This document shows, one piece after another, positions 35,021 through 46,346 of a stretch of DNA of 64,000 bases. The notes beneath the pieces are model-generated. The model worked only from the letters and a program-made list of their open reading frames with translations. It had not been told where the DNA came from and ran no database searches. This DNA is from Stichopus chloronotus. Taxonomy: Eukaryota > Echinodermata > Holothuroidea > Aspidochirotida > Stichopodidae. The stretch is taken from NCBI GenBank assembly GCA_021234535.1, contig CM037846.1, positions 20,229,814 to 20,293,813 on the forward strand, in the 5' to 3' direction. A program made the translations under genes and the position numbers. Numbering within the stretch: position 1 is the first letter of the stretch; every line of letters starts with the position of its first letter.

Positions 35021-37574
35021 TTTTCACTTCTAAGTTTTTCAATTATAAATTCAAATGTCTGTCAACTTCTCATTTTTTATCCATTCATATATAACATAAG
35101 TTAATACAAATATATTAATCTATAGCTCTCACAACAAAAATGTATACTGTTGTCTGAAGTTTGTTGAAACTGCTTAAAATGACTAACATATGGTAGTGCA
35201 CAATGCACGGTAGAATAGAGTGGGTATCACAATGTCACTGTTATATGAATATGAACAAACAACATATCTACTTCATTTGCATAATGATAGGACACTTTTT
35301 TTCACTCAGATGAACCTGTAAGTCAAGCAATAATTTAAAGGTTAATCAACGCTGGACCGTGTACTAGCTGTGGGATAATGCATGATCGGGGTTAATGCAA
35401 ACGATGCACAAGGGTGCAGCCAGAGTGCATCCAGCAATAGCATTAACCCTCGAGAGTGCATTATACTACATTAATACACAGGTCCAAAGTTGATTAACCT
35501 TGATCAGGCATACCAATGAAATTTTGATAAGAAAGAAAGGAAAAAGAAAGGAATTTAGTTCTTAAATAACCACATTTTTATTGAAAAGAAACCCTGAGAA
35601 AAGGTAAACAAATTTACAACATACCAACAATATTCGTGTGCAAAACAGAAAGTAACACTTAGACAAAAAGAATAACAATAACAATTGACACAACAGCAAT
35701 GCCTGCTTTAGTAAGTTGGCTCTTATGTAGTGCATGCTGTGCACTAATGTGTGCATGCTGTGGTTCAGTGTACATGTATTCACTGTGCAGTGTGTATGTA
35801 AACTGTGTGCTGCACAGCGTTGAACAGCTACAGGGACTTGCTGAATGTGGAATTTGCCTACTGATTAGACTGATTTTGGATACCGTCAGTGACAGAATTA
35901 TTGAATGTACATTTCAAGAAAAGCTTGGACACGTATGTCTTACTCTCAGTCCTAACAGCAGCAGTAAGAGGAAGACTTGTCGTGTGCGGATTCTAATTTT
36001 CCTGTGAGTGTGAGAGTTCTCAGTGAGCTATGCAAAATTTCCAAACTAGGCCCAAGTTAGTTCAACAAAGAAGAAGGATTGCACATGGCCAAAACCTTAC
36101 TGTCAAAACATTGCTGTAAGATCACTTTGTGACTGGTTTGGGATAACTCATGTCAAGGCCTTCCCTGTTTAATTGTTTTTCACCATATTGGGCCTAATGT
36201 TAGGCCTATCAATCGGCCTAAATTATTTGTGCTGTGGAGTCCTCTGTCCTTAAGAATATTAATCCGGTGGTTGTAAGGAGACCCCTCAAGATGGCGATGT
36301 ATTGCAGTCCTTAGTCCTCTTTATGATTATATTTCATAGGGAATTGTTTTTGAACATCTCAGCAGAATTCGACAAAGAAGGAAAGCTAATTCTGGTAGGC
36401 TATCAAACTTTCAAAGGTGTTAAAAATACACTGAAGAAACTTTCACCCGACACAATTCTGATACTTCTGTAAGATTACTGTACGTCAGACGAATGACCAC
36501 TAACAGTGTACTGTGCTGTTGTTACATAGATTTACGTACATTTACATTTTACTTTTGAGCAGATTTAGGCCCCAGGCCCTGCCAAGTTAACGTTAGATCT
36601 ACAAACTTCAAATTATTTAGTTATTTCACTAGCAGGCCTATCACTAGAAACAATGTATAAGCTTTTGTTTTGTGTAAGATACAGCAGACTGAAAACACAC
36701 TGTCGATCTACAGTTTTACTGTATTCATCCACTGGTGATTGACCGTGGTTTAACCAGTTGAATTATCAGCGATTTTCTAATGGTCACCTGACTGAAACAG
36801 GCAAATATGAGTTAAGGATTCTATCCAAGTATGTATGAATAGTCATTATGTGCAGTTACTTTAATACCACACCACATCATCACTGTGAACAATTTAAAAA
36901 AATAACACACATCTGTCTTCTTAAACTGACTACCAATGTCTTAGTGTTTTTTTTTTGTTTTGATTCTTAGGTGCCTGTTTCAGTATTAGAGTATGATTCG
37001 AAAGCACATCATTTGCATCATTCAAATCATGTTAAAGTAGTTTCCTGGTTGACAAGATGCATTGGACTTAGGATGTTACCTCCTCAATGACTGGATTTTA
37101 TTGACCAACATGTTGTGCAAAACCCTATGTGGATTTGACTGACTTAGTCCTCCCTTTACTCCCTAATAACATTGACAGCATTCACACAATAATATAATTA
37201 CAGTAACCAACTTCATGCCCCAAACATGCCAAATACGCACCACTGATGATTCTTGTTGCAAGGAATATCATCCACATTTAGCTGTTTCACGTATTTCAAA
37301 TTGACGCTTTTTCCTGTTCCCTGCGCATGCTTCTGGCTGGTCCAAATTCTCAGACAATCTTGGACAAAATTTTTGGAACACTTTGTCTTACGTTGCAAAT
37401 ATAATACTAAATTTTAAGTGAGAGGATAACATGAAATCCCAAGCCGCTTTCCAATGTTGCATGTTGGGAGTGAATGTACACTTTAAACAGAGAAATCCTC
37501 TAGCCAACACTAAAAGGGGGAGTGAAGGTATTTTGTCCATGATTGTATGCTAACAGCAAAAAAAAAAATAAAAA
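35021..37574. other. Intronic stretch of RAB18, little recognised
   Basis: No supported exon. A purine-rich AAGAAAGGAAAAAGAAAGG lies at 35530. A copy of the 'GGACAAAATTTTTGGAACAC' block near 37362 resembles 34579 (about 150 bases shared, including GTGAGAGGATAACATGAAA), an unclassified direct repeat. Confidence 0.4.
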
Positions 37575-38335
37575 TAAAACCAGAAAGCCAAAAGGCTTTG
37601 TGATTCCTTGCCACATGGTTATATTATAACAAGCATGAATTATTCACATGACAAGTATGAGATCAACTGCAGTTACTGGTCTTGAAACACCTTTAATAAG
37701 CCTTTAACCCAAATAACCTTTATTTTGGTGACCTCAAATGACATTTGACGTCTACTAAAAGCAATAGGGATCACCTACCCAGTATGGGGAACCTACACAT
37801 CAAGTATGACATCAGTCAACATTACTCTTCTGGAGATAATGTGCTAGAAAATTTTCACCTCGGGGGACCTCAAACGACCTTTGACCTCCACAAAAACAAT
37901 AGGAGTCATCTACTCAATATGACTAACCCACACACCAAGTATGACATCAGTCACACTTACCCTTCTAGAGATACTGAGTTTACAATTTGTTTACAGTTTG
38001 ACTCAGGGTGACCTCAAGTGACCTTTATCTCCACCAAAAACAATAGGGATCATCTACTCAATATGACCAACAAACACACCAAGTATGGCATCAGTCACAG
38101 TTACCGTTCTTGAGATATCATGTTTACAAGGTTTTCACATTTTGACCTCTGGTGACCCCAAATGACCTTTGACCTCCACCAAAAGCAATAGGGATCATCT
38201 ACTCAATATGACCAACCCACACAGTAAGTATGACATCAGTCATGGTTACCCTTCTTGAGATATTGTGTTTACAAGAAGTGTCACATACACACATACACAC
38301 ATACACACACCCTCACGCAAGGAATCAAAAATGCA
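37575..38335 (+). repeat. Family A element with both ends
   Basis: The 5' end is CCAGAAAGCCAAAAGGCTTT, where AAAGCC/GGCTTT form a small hairpin, followed by GTGATTCCTTGCC. Four to five ~144-bp units follow (exact TGACCTTTGACCT at 38163), then GTGTCACATACACACATACA, and a shortened 3' end, GCAAGGAATCAAAAATG. It lies in the 12.4-kb RAB18 intron. Confidence 0.88.
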
Positions 38336-40076
38336 AGGTACTGCAAAAAATATTCATTTGACTTGAGCAGTTGTGTGCTCAGAGCTTAAGCCCTAATGAC
38401 TCCCCGATGGCCTCTTACTCCAAGCAGAATCAATGGAGAGCACCCTATCAATAGGAAATTGACATACCAAGGATGGTAACTATCCATGTTTTCTATCTTG
38501 AGATATGGTGTCCAGACATTTGTAACTTTGTTACACCTGGGATGACGTTTGCCTTCCACAATATGGCGCGTTCATCAACATACCCAAAAACGTAAAGTGT
38601 CAAAGTTTTCTATCTTACGAGAGCATGAATACAAGATGTTAAGTGTTTGATCTCTGGTGAAGTTAGAAAATATTTAATCTCTATCAAAAGTAATGGGTTT
38701 CATCTATGTAATATGGACTACCTACATGTCAGATATGGGAATTATTGTCACCCTCCATGAGATACATTAGTTAAGATGTTTTCTGCATTTATTTTTTATT
38801 TCAGCATGTTTATCTACTCAAAATGAACTACTTTGCTGCATGCCAAGTGTGGGAATTATCACTGTTACCGTTCTTGAGATAGTCGGTTATATGGTTTCAA
38901 CATTTGACCACTCATATCCTTAAATGACCTTTGTCCTACACCTAGAACAATTTATCTCTTCAATATGGACTACCTACACCCTAAGTGTGAAAATTGTCAT
39001 CCTTCCTCAGGTACACTGGTTACGCAGTTTTAAGCATTTGAACTTTGGTGACTTCATAGACATTTGACCTCCAACTAAAAGAGAAGGGCTCTTCCTCATT
39101 ATATGACAAAAGCCAAGTGTGAAAAGTATCCATCATTCCTACCTTGAGATATTGTGTGCAGATTTGATGTTTGACCTCCACCAAACACAAAAGGCATTTT
39201 CTCTTCCATATGCAAGGCCACATAATCTAGAAAGTCAAAGTACTTTGTGAATATTTACGAAAAACAAAGGATGATCTACATACCAGTTCTGAAGTTCCTA
39301 CACCTTGCCCTTCTTGAGGTACTGTGCCATGCTTCTGAGATTTTGAAACTATGACCTCTGCTGACCTCATGAGACCTTCCATCACCATAACAAATGACAG
39401 AGATTATCTACCCATCAAGAACCAATGTTAACAGATTGAAGCTCCAGCAACATTCAGTTGCTAAGATATCTTCCTTAACACCATTTCAAACTGTCACCTC
39501 TGACGATCTCAGTAACCTTTGACCTCCATGAAAAAACCAGAAAGCCAGGAGGCATTGTGTTTTCGATGATTCAATTACAGTATGAGTATTTTGAATCTGG
39601 CATATTGCATGTTGTGAGGATATGTTGATCTCAAATGATTTTTTACCTCTAACAAAATCAATAGGCCTCTTGCACCCAATAAGATGCATCTGAAAATCAA
39701 ATATGACATCTGTCCAAGCTTCCTTTAGTGTTTACAAGGTTTTCACAACTTGACTCCAGATGACCCCAAATTATTGTTGGCCTCAGTGGAAAACAGTAAG
39801 CTAGTTTTGCTCAATAAGGCACAGCTTCAAACTCCATAACAGTTCTGTAGATGCTTCCCTTCTTGCAATATCATGTTCATAATATTTTAACAATTTGACC
39901 TCCTTTGACCCAGGGTGACCTTTGACCTCCACCAAAAACAATAGGCTTCATCTATTTAATGTAATACATTGACAAACTGCATACCAAAAGTTTCCATGAT
40001 TCCTACCTTGAGATATTATGTTAAGATTTTCAGTACTGATCTCTGGTGACCTCAGATGACATTTGACTCCAACAAC
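38335..40076 (+). repeat. Diverged family A units
   Basis: Long run of decayed units, with 'TGACCTTTGACCTCC' at 39916, 'CTACCTTGAGATATTGTGT' and a degenerate 5'-end-like block (CCAGAAAGCCAGGAGGCATT at 39536). Unit boundaries are blurred, so several overlapping insertions are likely. Confidence 0.7.
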
Positions 40077-41363
40077 ATCAACACTGTACAAGAAAATCTG
40101 TAGGACTGCACAATTTTTCAGAATTTCATAAACTAGAGCAACAAAATTGCAGAAGGTTGATCTTTTAGACTAACTGAAGTTCATGAAACAATTCAAAGTG
40201 CCCCTTTAAGTCCAAATACTGGTCAACATACCTGAGGGCAATACAGAGTTTCAATTAGCATAGCAACTGACACTGTCCAATTACTCAATTATCATTCATG
40301 CACGATAGGGATATTTGAGATGTGTATGACAGTTTATAGGGGCACTTTAACAGTAGAAAAAGAGGTAATTTGCAGAATTCCATAAAATGGGCCATTGGGC
40401 CCACATGGGGTCTTGGACTACCAATTCCTGAACACCCTAAAGGGACCAATAACTGAGCATCATTGTGACAAACCATCAACATTGTACAATATAATCTGTA
40501 GGAGAAGGAGAATTTTGTAGAATTTCATAAAATGGACCACAGGGTCCACAGGGGACCTTAAACTGAAACTTTTTTGTACACCCCAGATGAAGCACCACCC
40601 AGGGATTATTGTATCCATGTTAAATATAAATCCATGGATTCATGTGTGAGAAGCAACATTTCAAACAGAATTTCACATAATGGGTCATTGGGTCCCCATG
40701 GGACCTTGGACCAAAAATTCCTGAACACCCCGAAGGTACCACAAATATTATTATGACAAACCATCAACACTGTACAAGAGTATCTGTAGGAGGAGAAGCA
40801 TTTTGTAGAATTTCATAAAATGGGCCACAGGGCCCACATGGGACCTTGAACCAAAAATTCCTGACATCCCAAATAGCCCACCACCTAGGGAACATTAGGG
40901 AACACCACCTAGTTTCAAACAAATCCATGAAAGCATGTGGGAGGAGAAGCATTTTGAACAAGTGTGGACAGATAGATAGACAGGTAGATAGACAGATAGA
41001 TAGACAGATAGACAGACAGATAGACAGACAGACAGACAGATAGACAGACAGATAGACAGATAGATAGACAGACAGACAGACAGATAGACAGACAGATAGA
41101 CAGATAGATAGACAGATAGATAGATAGATGGATAGATAGACAGATAGACAGACAGATAGACAGATAGACAGATAGATAGACAGACAGATAGACAGACAGA
41201 TAGACAGACAGATAAATAGACAGATAAATAGACAGATAGATAGACAGACAGACAGACAGATAGACAGATAGATAGACAGATAGATAGATAGACAGATAGA
41301 TAGACAGATAGATAGACGCTGTGTGATAACAAAAGCTCACACCAGCATGCTGGTATGAGCTAA
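40077..41363 (+). repeat. Family B element nested in a family A unit
   Basis: Family A sequence is interrupted after 'GATGACATTTGACTCCAACA' and resumes after the element with 'AAACAATAGGGTTCTTCC'. The two sides rejoin into one family A phrase, which delimits the insert. Inside are the MITE copy (40195-40348), B core units, the GATA/GACA tract and the terminal hairpin (41334-41361, AGCTCACACCAGCATGCTGG, then TATGAGCT) with AAAAA. Confidence 0.85.
40968..41317 (+). repeat. (GATA/GACA)n microsatellite, ~350 bp
   Basis: About 87 consecutive GATA or GACA tetramers with very few exceptions (GATG, AATA). It is the microsatellite segment of the surrounding family B element. Both minus-strand LSVYLS-type open frames across it are products of the repeat and not genes. 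Confidence 0.97.
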
Positions 41364-41825
41364 AAACAATAGGGTTCTTCCATCTGATATGGCACATCTA
41401 TGTACCAAGTTTGAGAACTGCTAGAGTTTCCCTTCTTGAGATATCATGATAACAAGATTTTCAGTGTTTGACCTCTGGTGACCTCAGATGACCTTTGACC
41501 TACATAAAAAACAATAGGGATCTTTCTCTCAATATGGCGCATCTATGTACCAAGTTTGAGAACTGCTAGAGTTTCCCTTCTTGAGATATCATGATAACAA
41601 GATTTTCAGTGTTTGACCTCTGGTGACCTCAGATGACCTTTGAATCCCACCAAATACGATAGGGTTCTTCCTCTTCATATGGGGCATCTGTGTACCAAGT
41701 TTGAGAAACGTCAGACTTTCCCTTCTGGAGATATCGTGTCAACAAGAAAAGTGTCACAAACACACACACCCACACACACACACTCCATCATGAATGCATA
41801 GGTTTCTCTTATCATTGAAACCAAC
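41364..41825 (+). repeat. Family A element remainder with 3' end
   Basis: Two almost identical units ('CTATGTACCAAGTTTGAGAA', 'GCTAGAGTTTCCCTTCTTGA', 'GATATCATGATAACAAGATT'), with a complete four-half-site cluster ending at 41501. Then come GTGTCACAAACACACACACC and the hairpin GGTTTC...GAAACC (41801-41822). Confidence 0.85.
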
Positions 41826-42699
41826 AAGAAAGATGATGTGCTCACACTAGACAAGCTTAACACTGATTTTGAAGTTCTAGTCCCTTTCCCTTATTGACAA
41901 GAGTGTCTTTACTGTATCGTACAATATTGCTTTGTAATGATGCATTAGACAGAGCTGTGCCAACATCTGTAGGTAGCAGAATTGGGCTTTGTGTTTTCCA
42001 AGTGAAAATAACCTAACAGATATTTAAATTTGTTGATCCGGCAGTGTGAATTTTGCTGAAAATACTAGAGTTATAACTTGCAGTTTATACAAAGGCAATG
42101 TCAGGTTGTAATTTGAACGTAACTGTTTTCTATATAGTGGCAAGTGTTAAGGATATACACTTTTCTGGCAGGGCATATTTACTCAACCAGTGACCTCTGC
42201 TTACCTTTGATGGTTCAACTCAACGTTGAACGTTTCCATCAAGATGATATGCTGCTGTTGAGACTGATTTGTGTAGGCCTTTCAGTTTCATATCAAGTTG
42301 CAGTCATTCTTCAATATAGATTGCAAAGTTGTACAGCATGTTCTTCCTGTTTATTCATTAAATGATTCCTTCACAGAGAAGATTTTCCCTTTTTTTTTCT
42401 ATGCCTCCCCACAACTTACTGTCATGGATATCCACAAGTGACTAAACTTACCTGTGCTTGTACTTATGCATTGCTAGGCAAACTCAAATACACTTTGGAA
42501 TAATTCCTTCTTGCACTGTGCCGTTTGTGCTCTAGTTCTTCCTAATTAGACTTAAGGCAAACGTAAGAGAGCAATGTGATACAAAACCTTGAACACTTAC
42601 TACAGCAGAGCAGACCTGTTGCCACAGTTGGAACAAGAGTTCAAGGGCACTGTGGTTAGTTGCATAGATGTACAGTAATGTAAATTATGAAGAAAACGG

Positions 42700-43812
42700 A
42701 GCATTTTGCATCACTTTGTACAATAGCCCATTTCTGACCATGAACCCTCATATCCTGAACATCCCACAGTTACCCTAGTGCTAATATGACACACCTTCCA
42801 CTTTTGTAACCTAAAATCTGTAGAAAAAAGATTGATGTTATAAAATGGCCCATTTCAGACATATGGCCCATTCTGAAGTTGGACTCACAAATATTAAACA
42901 CAGCAAAGGATTTCACTACCACAATGCTAATTTGACAAACCCTCCACATTGTAAAATATTTCAATATTTCAATAGTTCAATATATTGTAAAATGGTTCAT
43001 ATGGCCTCATATGGGATCAATCATCTTCAACAACCTGGTGGAACCGCTACCATAGTAGTAATGTGACACAATTTCAACTTAATACCACACAATCTGTAGC
43101 AGAAGGAGCATTTTGCATGATTTAATCAAATGGCCATATGGCCCATTTGGAAGTTAGATCCAAAAATCCTGAACCCCCTCCAGGTGCGACTACCAAAATG
43201 CTAATTTGACAAACCTTTCACATTGTAAAGCAAAATATGCAGAAAAAGGTACATTTTGAATGATTTCATGAGATGGTCTATATGGCCCACATGAGACCAA
43301 TAATGCTGAACAACATGAATGGGAACCTCTACCATAGTAGTACTGTGACACAGTTTCAACTTATATCATACAATCTCTATGAGAAGCATTATGCATGATT
43401 TTGTAAAATGGTCCACATGGCCCCATATGGACCTTGGAACCAGAAATCTTGAACAATTCAATGGCACCACTACCATAATTCATCCATTATACCAAGTTTA
43501 AACTTTCTCCAAGCTTTATGCACAATGTTAATTTGCCAAACCTTTCACATTGTAAAGCAAATACGCAGAAAAGAAACATTTTGTATTATTTCATAAAATG
43601 GTCCATATGGGACCAATAATCTTGAACAACCTGAAGGATTCTCTATCATAGTTATGCGACACAATTTCATTGTAATAGCATACAATCTGTAGGAGAAGAG
43701 GCATTTGGCATGATTTCATAAAATGGTCCATATGGCCCAATTGGACCCTCGACCCCAACATCTTGAATAGTCGAAATGCAGCACTACCATAATGCATCCA
43801 TTTACCAAGAAT
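42700..43812 (+). repeat. Family B-related subfamily, tandem units
   Basis: Repeated phrases 'TTTCATAAAATGGTCCATAT', 'GGACCTTGGAACCAGAAATC', 'CCTGAA..CACTACCATAAT' and 'CATACAATCTGTAGGAGAAG' recur every ~145-150 bp. It is diverged from B proper, and the same subfamily occurs at 19800-20480. No GATA tract or terminal hairpin. Confidence 0.75.
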
Positions 43813-44265
43813 AAACTTTGTTAAAACTTCGTAACTTGAGATATCGTGCTAAAAGGTTTTAAAACTTTGCCTCAAGCCCGAGGTGACCTTTGACCTCCAC
43901 AAAAAACTATAGGCCACATTTTCACAATATCGTGGACGTACATACCAAGTTTGACTTTTATCCAACTTTCCCTTATTGAGTGTCACAGACACACAGAGTT
44001 TTGGCCCTAGATTCCCAGAGATGACCTGTGACCTCCACCAAAAATAATAGGGCACACCTTTTCAATATGATGGACCTTTGTGCCAAGTTTGGCTTTCATC
44101 CGACTTTTCCTTATTGAGTTAGAGTGTAAGCTAGTGTCACAGATGAACACACAAACATATGCACACGACAACCTGACTGTATAGGTTCCTTTGCTGCCCC
44201 GAGGAACCAAAAAATTGTTCAGAGTTTTGCCCCAGGGTCTCCATACGACCTTTGACCTCCACCTT
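43812..44265 (+). repeat. Family A variant with short units and 3' hairpin
   Basis: 'TTGAGATATCGTGCTAAAAG', exact TGACCTTTGACCT at 43884, 'GTGTCACAGATGAACACACA', then a hairpin GGTTCC...GGAACC (44184-44208) followed by AAAAAATT. A further TTTGACCTCC fragment reaches 44265. Confidence 0.8.
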
Positions 44266-44559
44266 TGCTGATGCAGGACTTAAGGCAGGCCTAGGTGGCA
44301 AAATCTGCCTGGTATGAATTTTGTTTCTTGCATTGGGAGTTGCACTGAATATCCCTGAGACAATAACTTTGTTGCCCTCACCTTGTTTCGGGTCTCAACT
44401 GAAACTGAAGGGGCTTGAACAGGTCTCCCTCAGCAACTCGGAGTGCCCTTTCTTGCCCTGCAAGAAAGACCGACCAAGTGTGCCCTTCCACCACAGATTT
44501 CATTCACTTTAAACGATGATTGTCCACTGGGAACTCAGGTGGTTGAAGACTACCTCTTT

Positions 44560-45480
44560 GTTTGTATGATGACAGGTGGGATCCAAAATGTCAAGCCTTA
44601 ATATTGAAAGGAGCTACTTAGTCCAGAGTTGGAAATGAGAATTTCCACAACTAAAGCTAGAAGGATAGGGAAAGATCTGTCCTGTGAGGGGATTCATCTT
44701 CCTCCTGAGTCTCAGAAGGTACAACCTCCATTGCTGGCTCCTTCTTGAATTCGTCATCGATCTCATTCAAAGCAAGCAGTTTGAGTGAATCGGCAGGGGG
44801 CTTGGCGACCGTACCTCGGGCCACTGGCTCTGGTGGAGAATGTGGGGGTTACCTATCTACCGGTGGTTTAAGGTGAGGCATTTATTTGACCACTTCAACT
44901 GCAATTAGGGTCCCAAAAGGCTTGCAAACTGCGTCACCTATCCCAGATCCTTCTCACCTGCTGTCCGAGTTAGACTGACATGAATTTGATGATTGGGTAC
45001 GAGATTGAGAATGGGTGGGGCGCTGCTTTTGCTCAGCAACCATGTCCTCCAGTGGCCGATGATGCCCTCTTGGACAAGTCTGACTCTGGGTAACAGGCAA
45101 AGGGAGGTACCTTTGAGCCGAGCAGCAGCTCTGGTACCCAGAGCCAGGCTGCCAGGCTTCCAAGGAATCCTTTGGAATCTTGGCTCCTAGGAGCCGGAGA
45201 AACTGCCGGAGCAAGACTAAAAGTCTGACCTCTAGAAAACTTTCTACTATGGAACCTGGGTTCTGCGAGCCTACTCTAGCCTGTGTGACTCTAGACCTCT
45301 CCTTCCCTTTGTACTGTTGCTTGGACTTATCCTTAGTCTTAGACTTGGCAGACCTAGGTGGAACTAGGGATCCTGAAGGACCTTCAGCAGCAGAAGGATC
45401 TCAAACTGCATCCAGCATCTGTGCTGGAACTGGCTGCTCTCCACACATCTGGCATGGGGTGTGGGGAGTCCATTACCAAA
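44560..45480 (-). pseudogene. Decayed retroelement-like coding sequence (gag-like), tentative
   Basis: Locally less AT-rich than its surroundings and long in open frames. On the minus strand two coherent stretches appear. One, ~45475-44955, contains CQMCGEQPVPAQ, a Lys-rich run (SKTKDKSKQQYKGKERSR) and a Ser/Gln-rich end (THSQSRTQSSNS). The other, ~44850-44665, is acidic (SLKLLALNEIDDEFKKEP, SETQEEDESP). Stops and frameshifts break them. The CxxC start, basic middle and acidic part resemble gag-type proteins of LTR or DIRS elements, but I could not match a family. No reverse transcriptase or LTRs were seen. It lies in the 12.4-kb RAB18 intron. Confidence 0.35.
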
Positions 45481-46220
45481 CAAAATTACCAAAAATTGCC
45501 ACACAATTAAACAAAACTTTTAAGTTACAACCAAATAACTTCTGGAAAGGGGCCTAACTTAGGGCAGCGTAACACAATACAATACATAAAAGTATTGGCT
45601 AATTACAAACTGAAACACCCAAACTATGACATCAAAATCAAAGAAACTCGTTCTTAGAAGGGGAAACAAAGACACGTCGGAAACGAAAGAATTCTTATGT
45701 AAATTATGATGTAAAATACAAACGAAACGATAACACAGCAGAAAATTTAGTATGTGTGTGTCATGACACGATAGGCTATCTGGACTAGGATCATAGTAAT
45801 GTGAAATTTGAAAAAGCGAGACAGAGTTTTACACAAAACTTTGATGAGACTTCAAATTGTACAGAACACACGTGTATCACTCCAGAGTGAAAGTCTAACG
45901 AGGAAGAGCTAGAACATAGATGGTGCAGTGCGAGAACAAATTAAGCTATTTTTTTAAATTTAAATTTCAAGTTGTGATTTGATCATAAATGTTTTTCATA
46001 GGCTGGCTGGGAGGGTTAGTTATGCAGCAGTTTTACTATCCCAACACAAGAACGACTAGTCTTTGGCCTAGTGCATTTAGCAGTTATGTTGAGTCCCACA
46101 AAGCACAATTCAGAGTGCTAAAGGTTAATTACAAGAGTGCCTTACCAAAACTCAACTGAAAAACACACAAATTCTTGAACATACACAATACTCCCTTTAT
46201 GTCGTCCATCACATCCATAC

Positions 46221-46346
46221 CTTTTCGACTAATTCTTCAAAAGCACACTGTACTCCATCTCTCGTCTTGGCGCTGCACTCAATAAATAACATAGAATGTT
46301 TCCTAGCAAAACGGAGGCCTTGGTCCCGTGAGATTTCCCTTTTGTC
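46221..46346 (-). CDS. RAB18: RAB18 internal exon, G5 box (ECSAKTRDGVQ)
   Basis: Minus-strand exon of exactly 42 codons (phase 0 to 0). It begins DKREISRDQGLRFARKHSML and ends FIECSAKTRDGVQCAFEELVEK. ECSAK is the G5 box; vertebrate Rab18 has EASAK, so one residue differs. The stretch RFARKHSMLFIE followed by TRDGVQCAFEELVEK is diagnostic for Rab18 among Rab GTPases. The acceptor is TTCTGCAG; the donor is GTATGG, less consensus than the others. It lies between a 9.6-kb and a 12.4-kb intron. Confidence 0.95.

Noticed and set aside
36285..36310. Promoter with a YY1-like CAAGATGGCG motif
   Set aside because: A single short motif without a CpG-rich context, TATA box or an adjacent plausible first exon.
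40895..41397. Two long minus-strand open frames rich in Leu-Ser-Val-Tyr
   Set aside because: They are translations of the GATA/GACA tetramer tract, which lacks stops in those frames; no start context or conserved domain.
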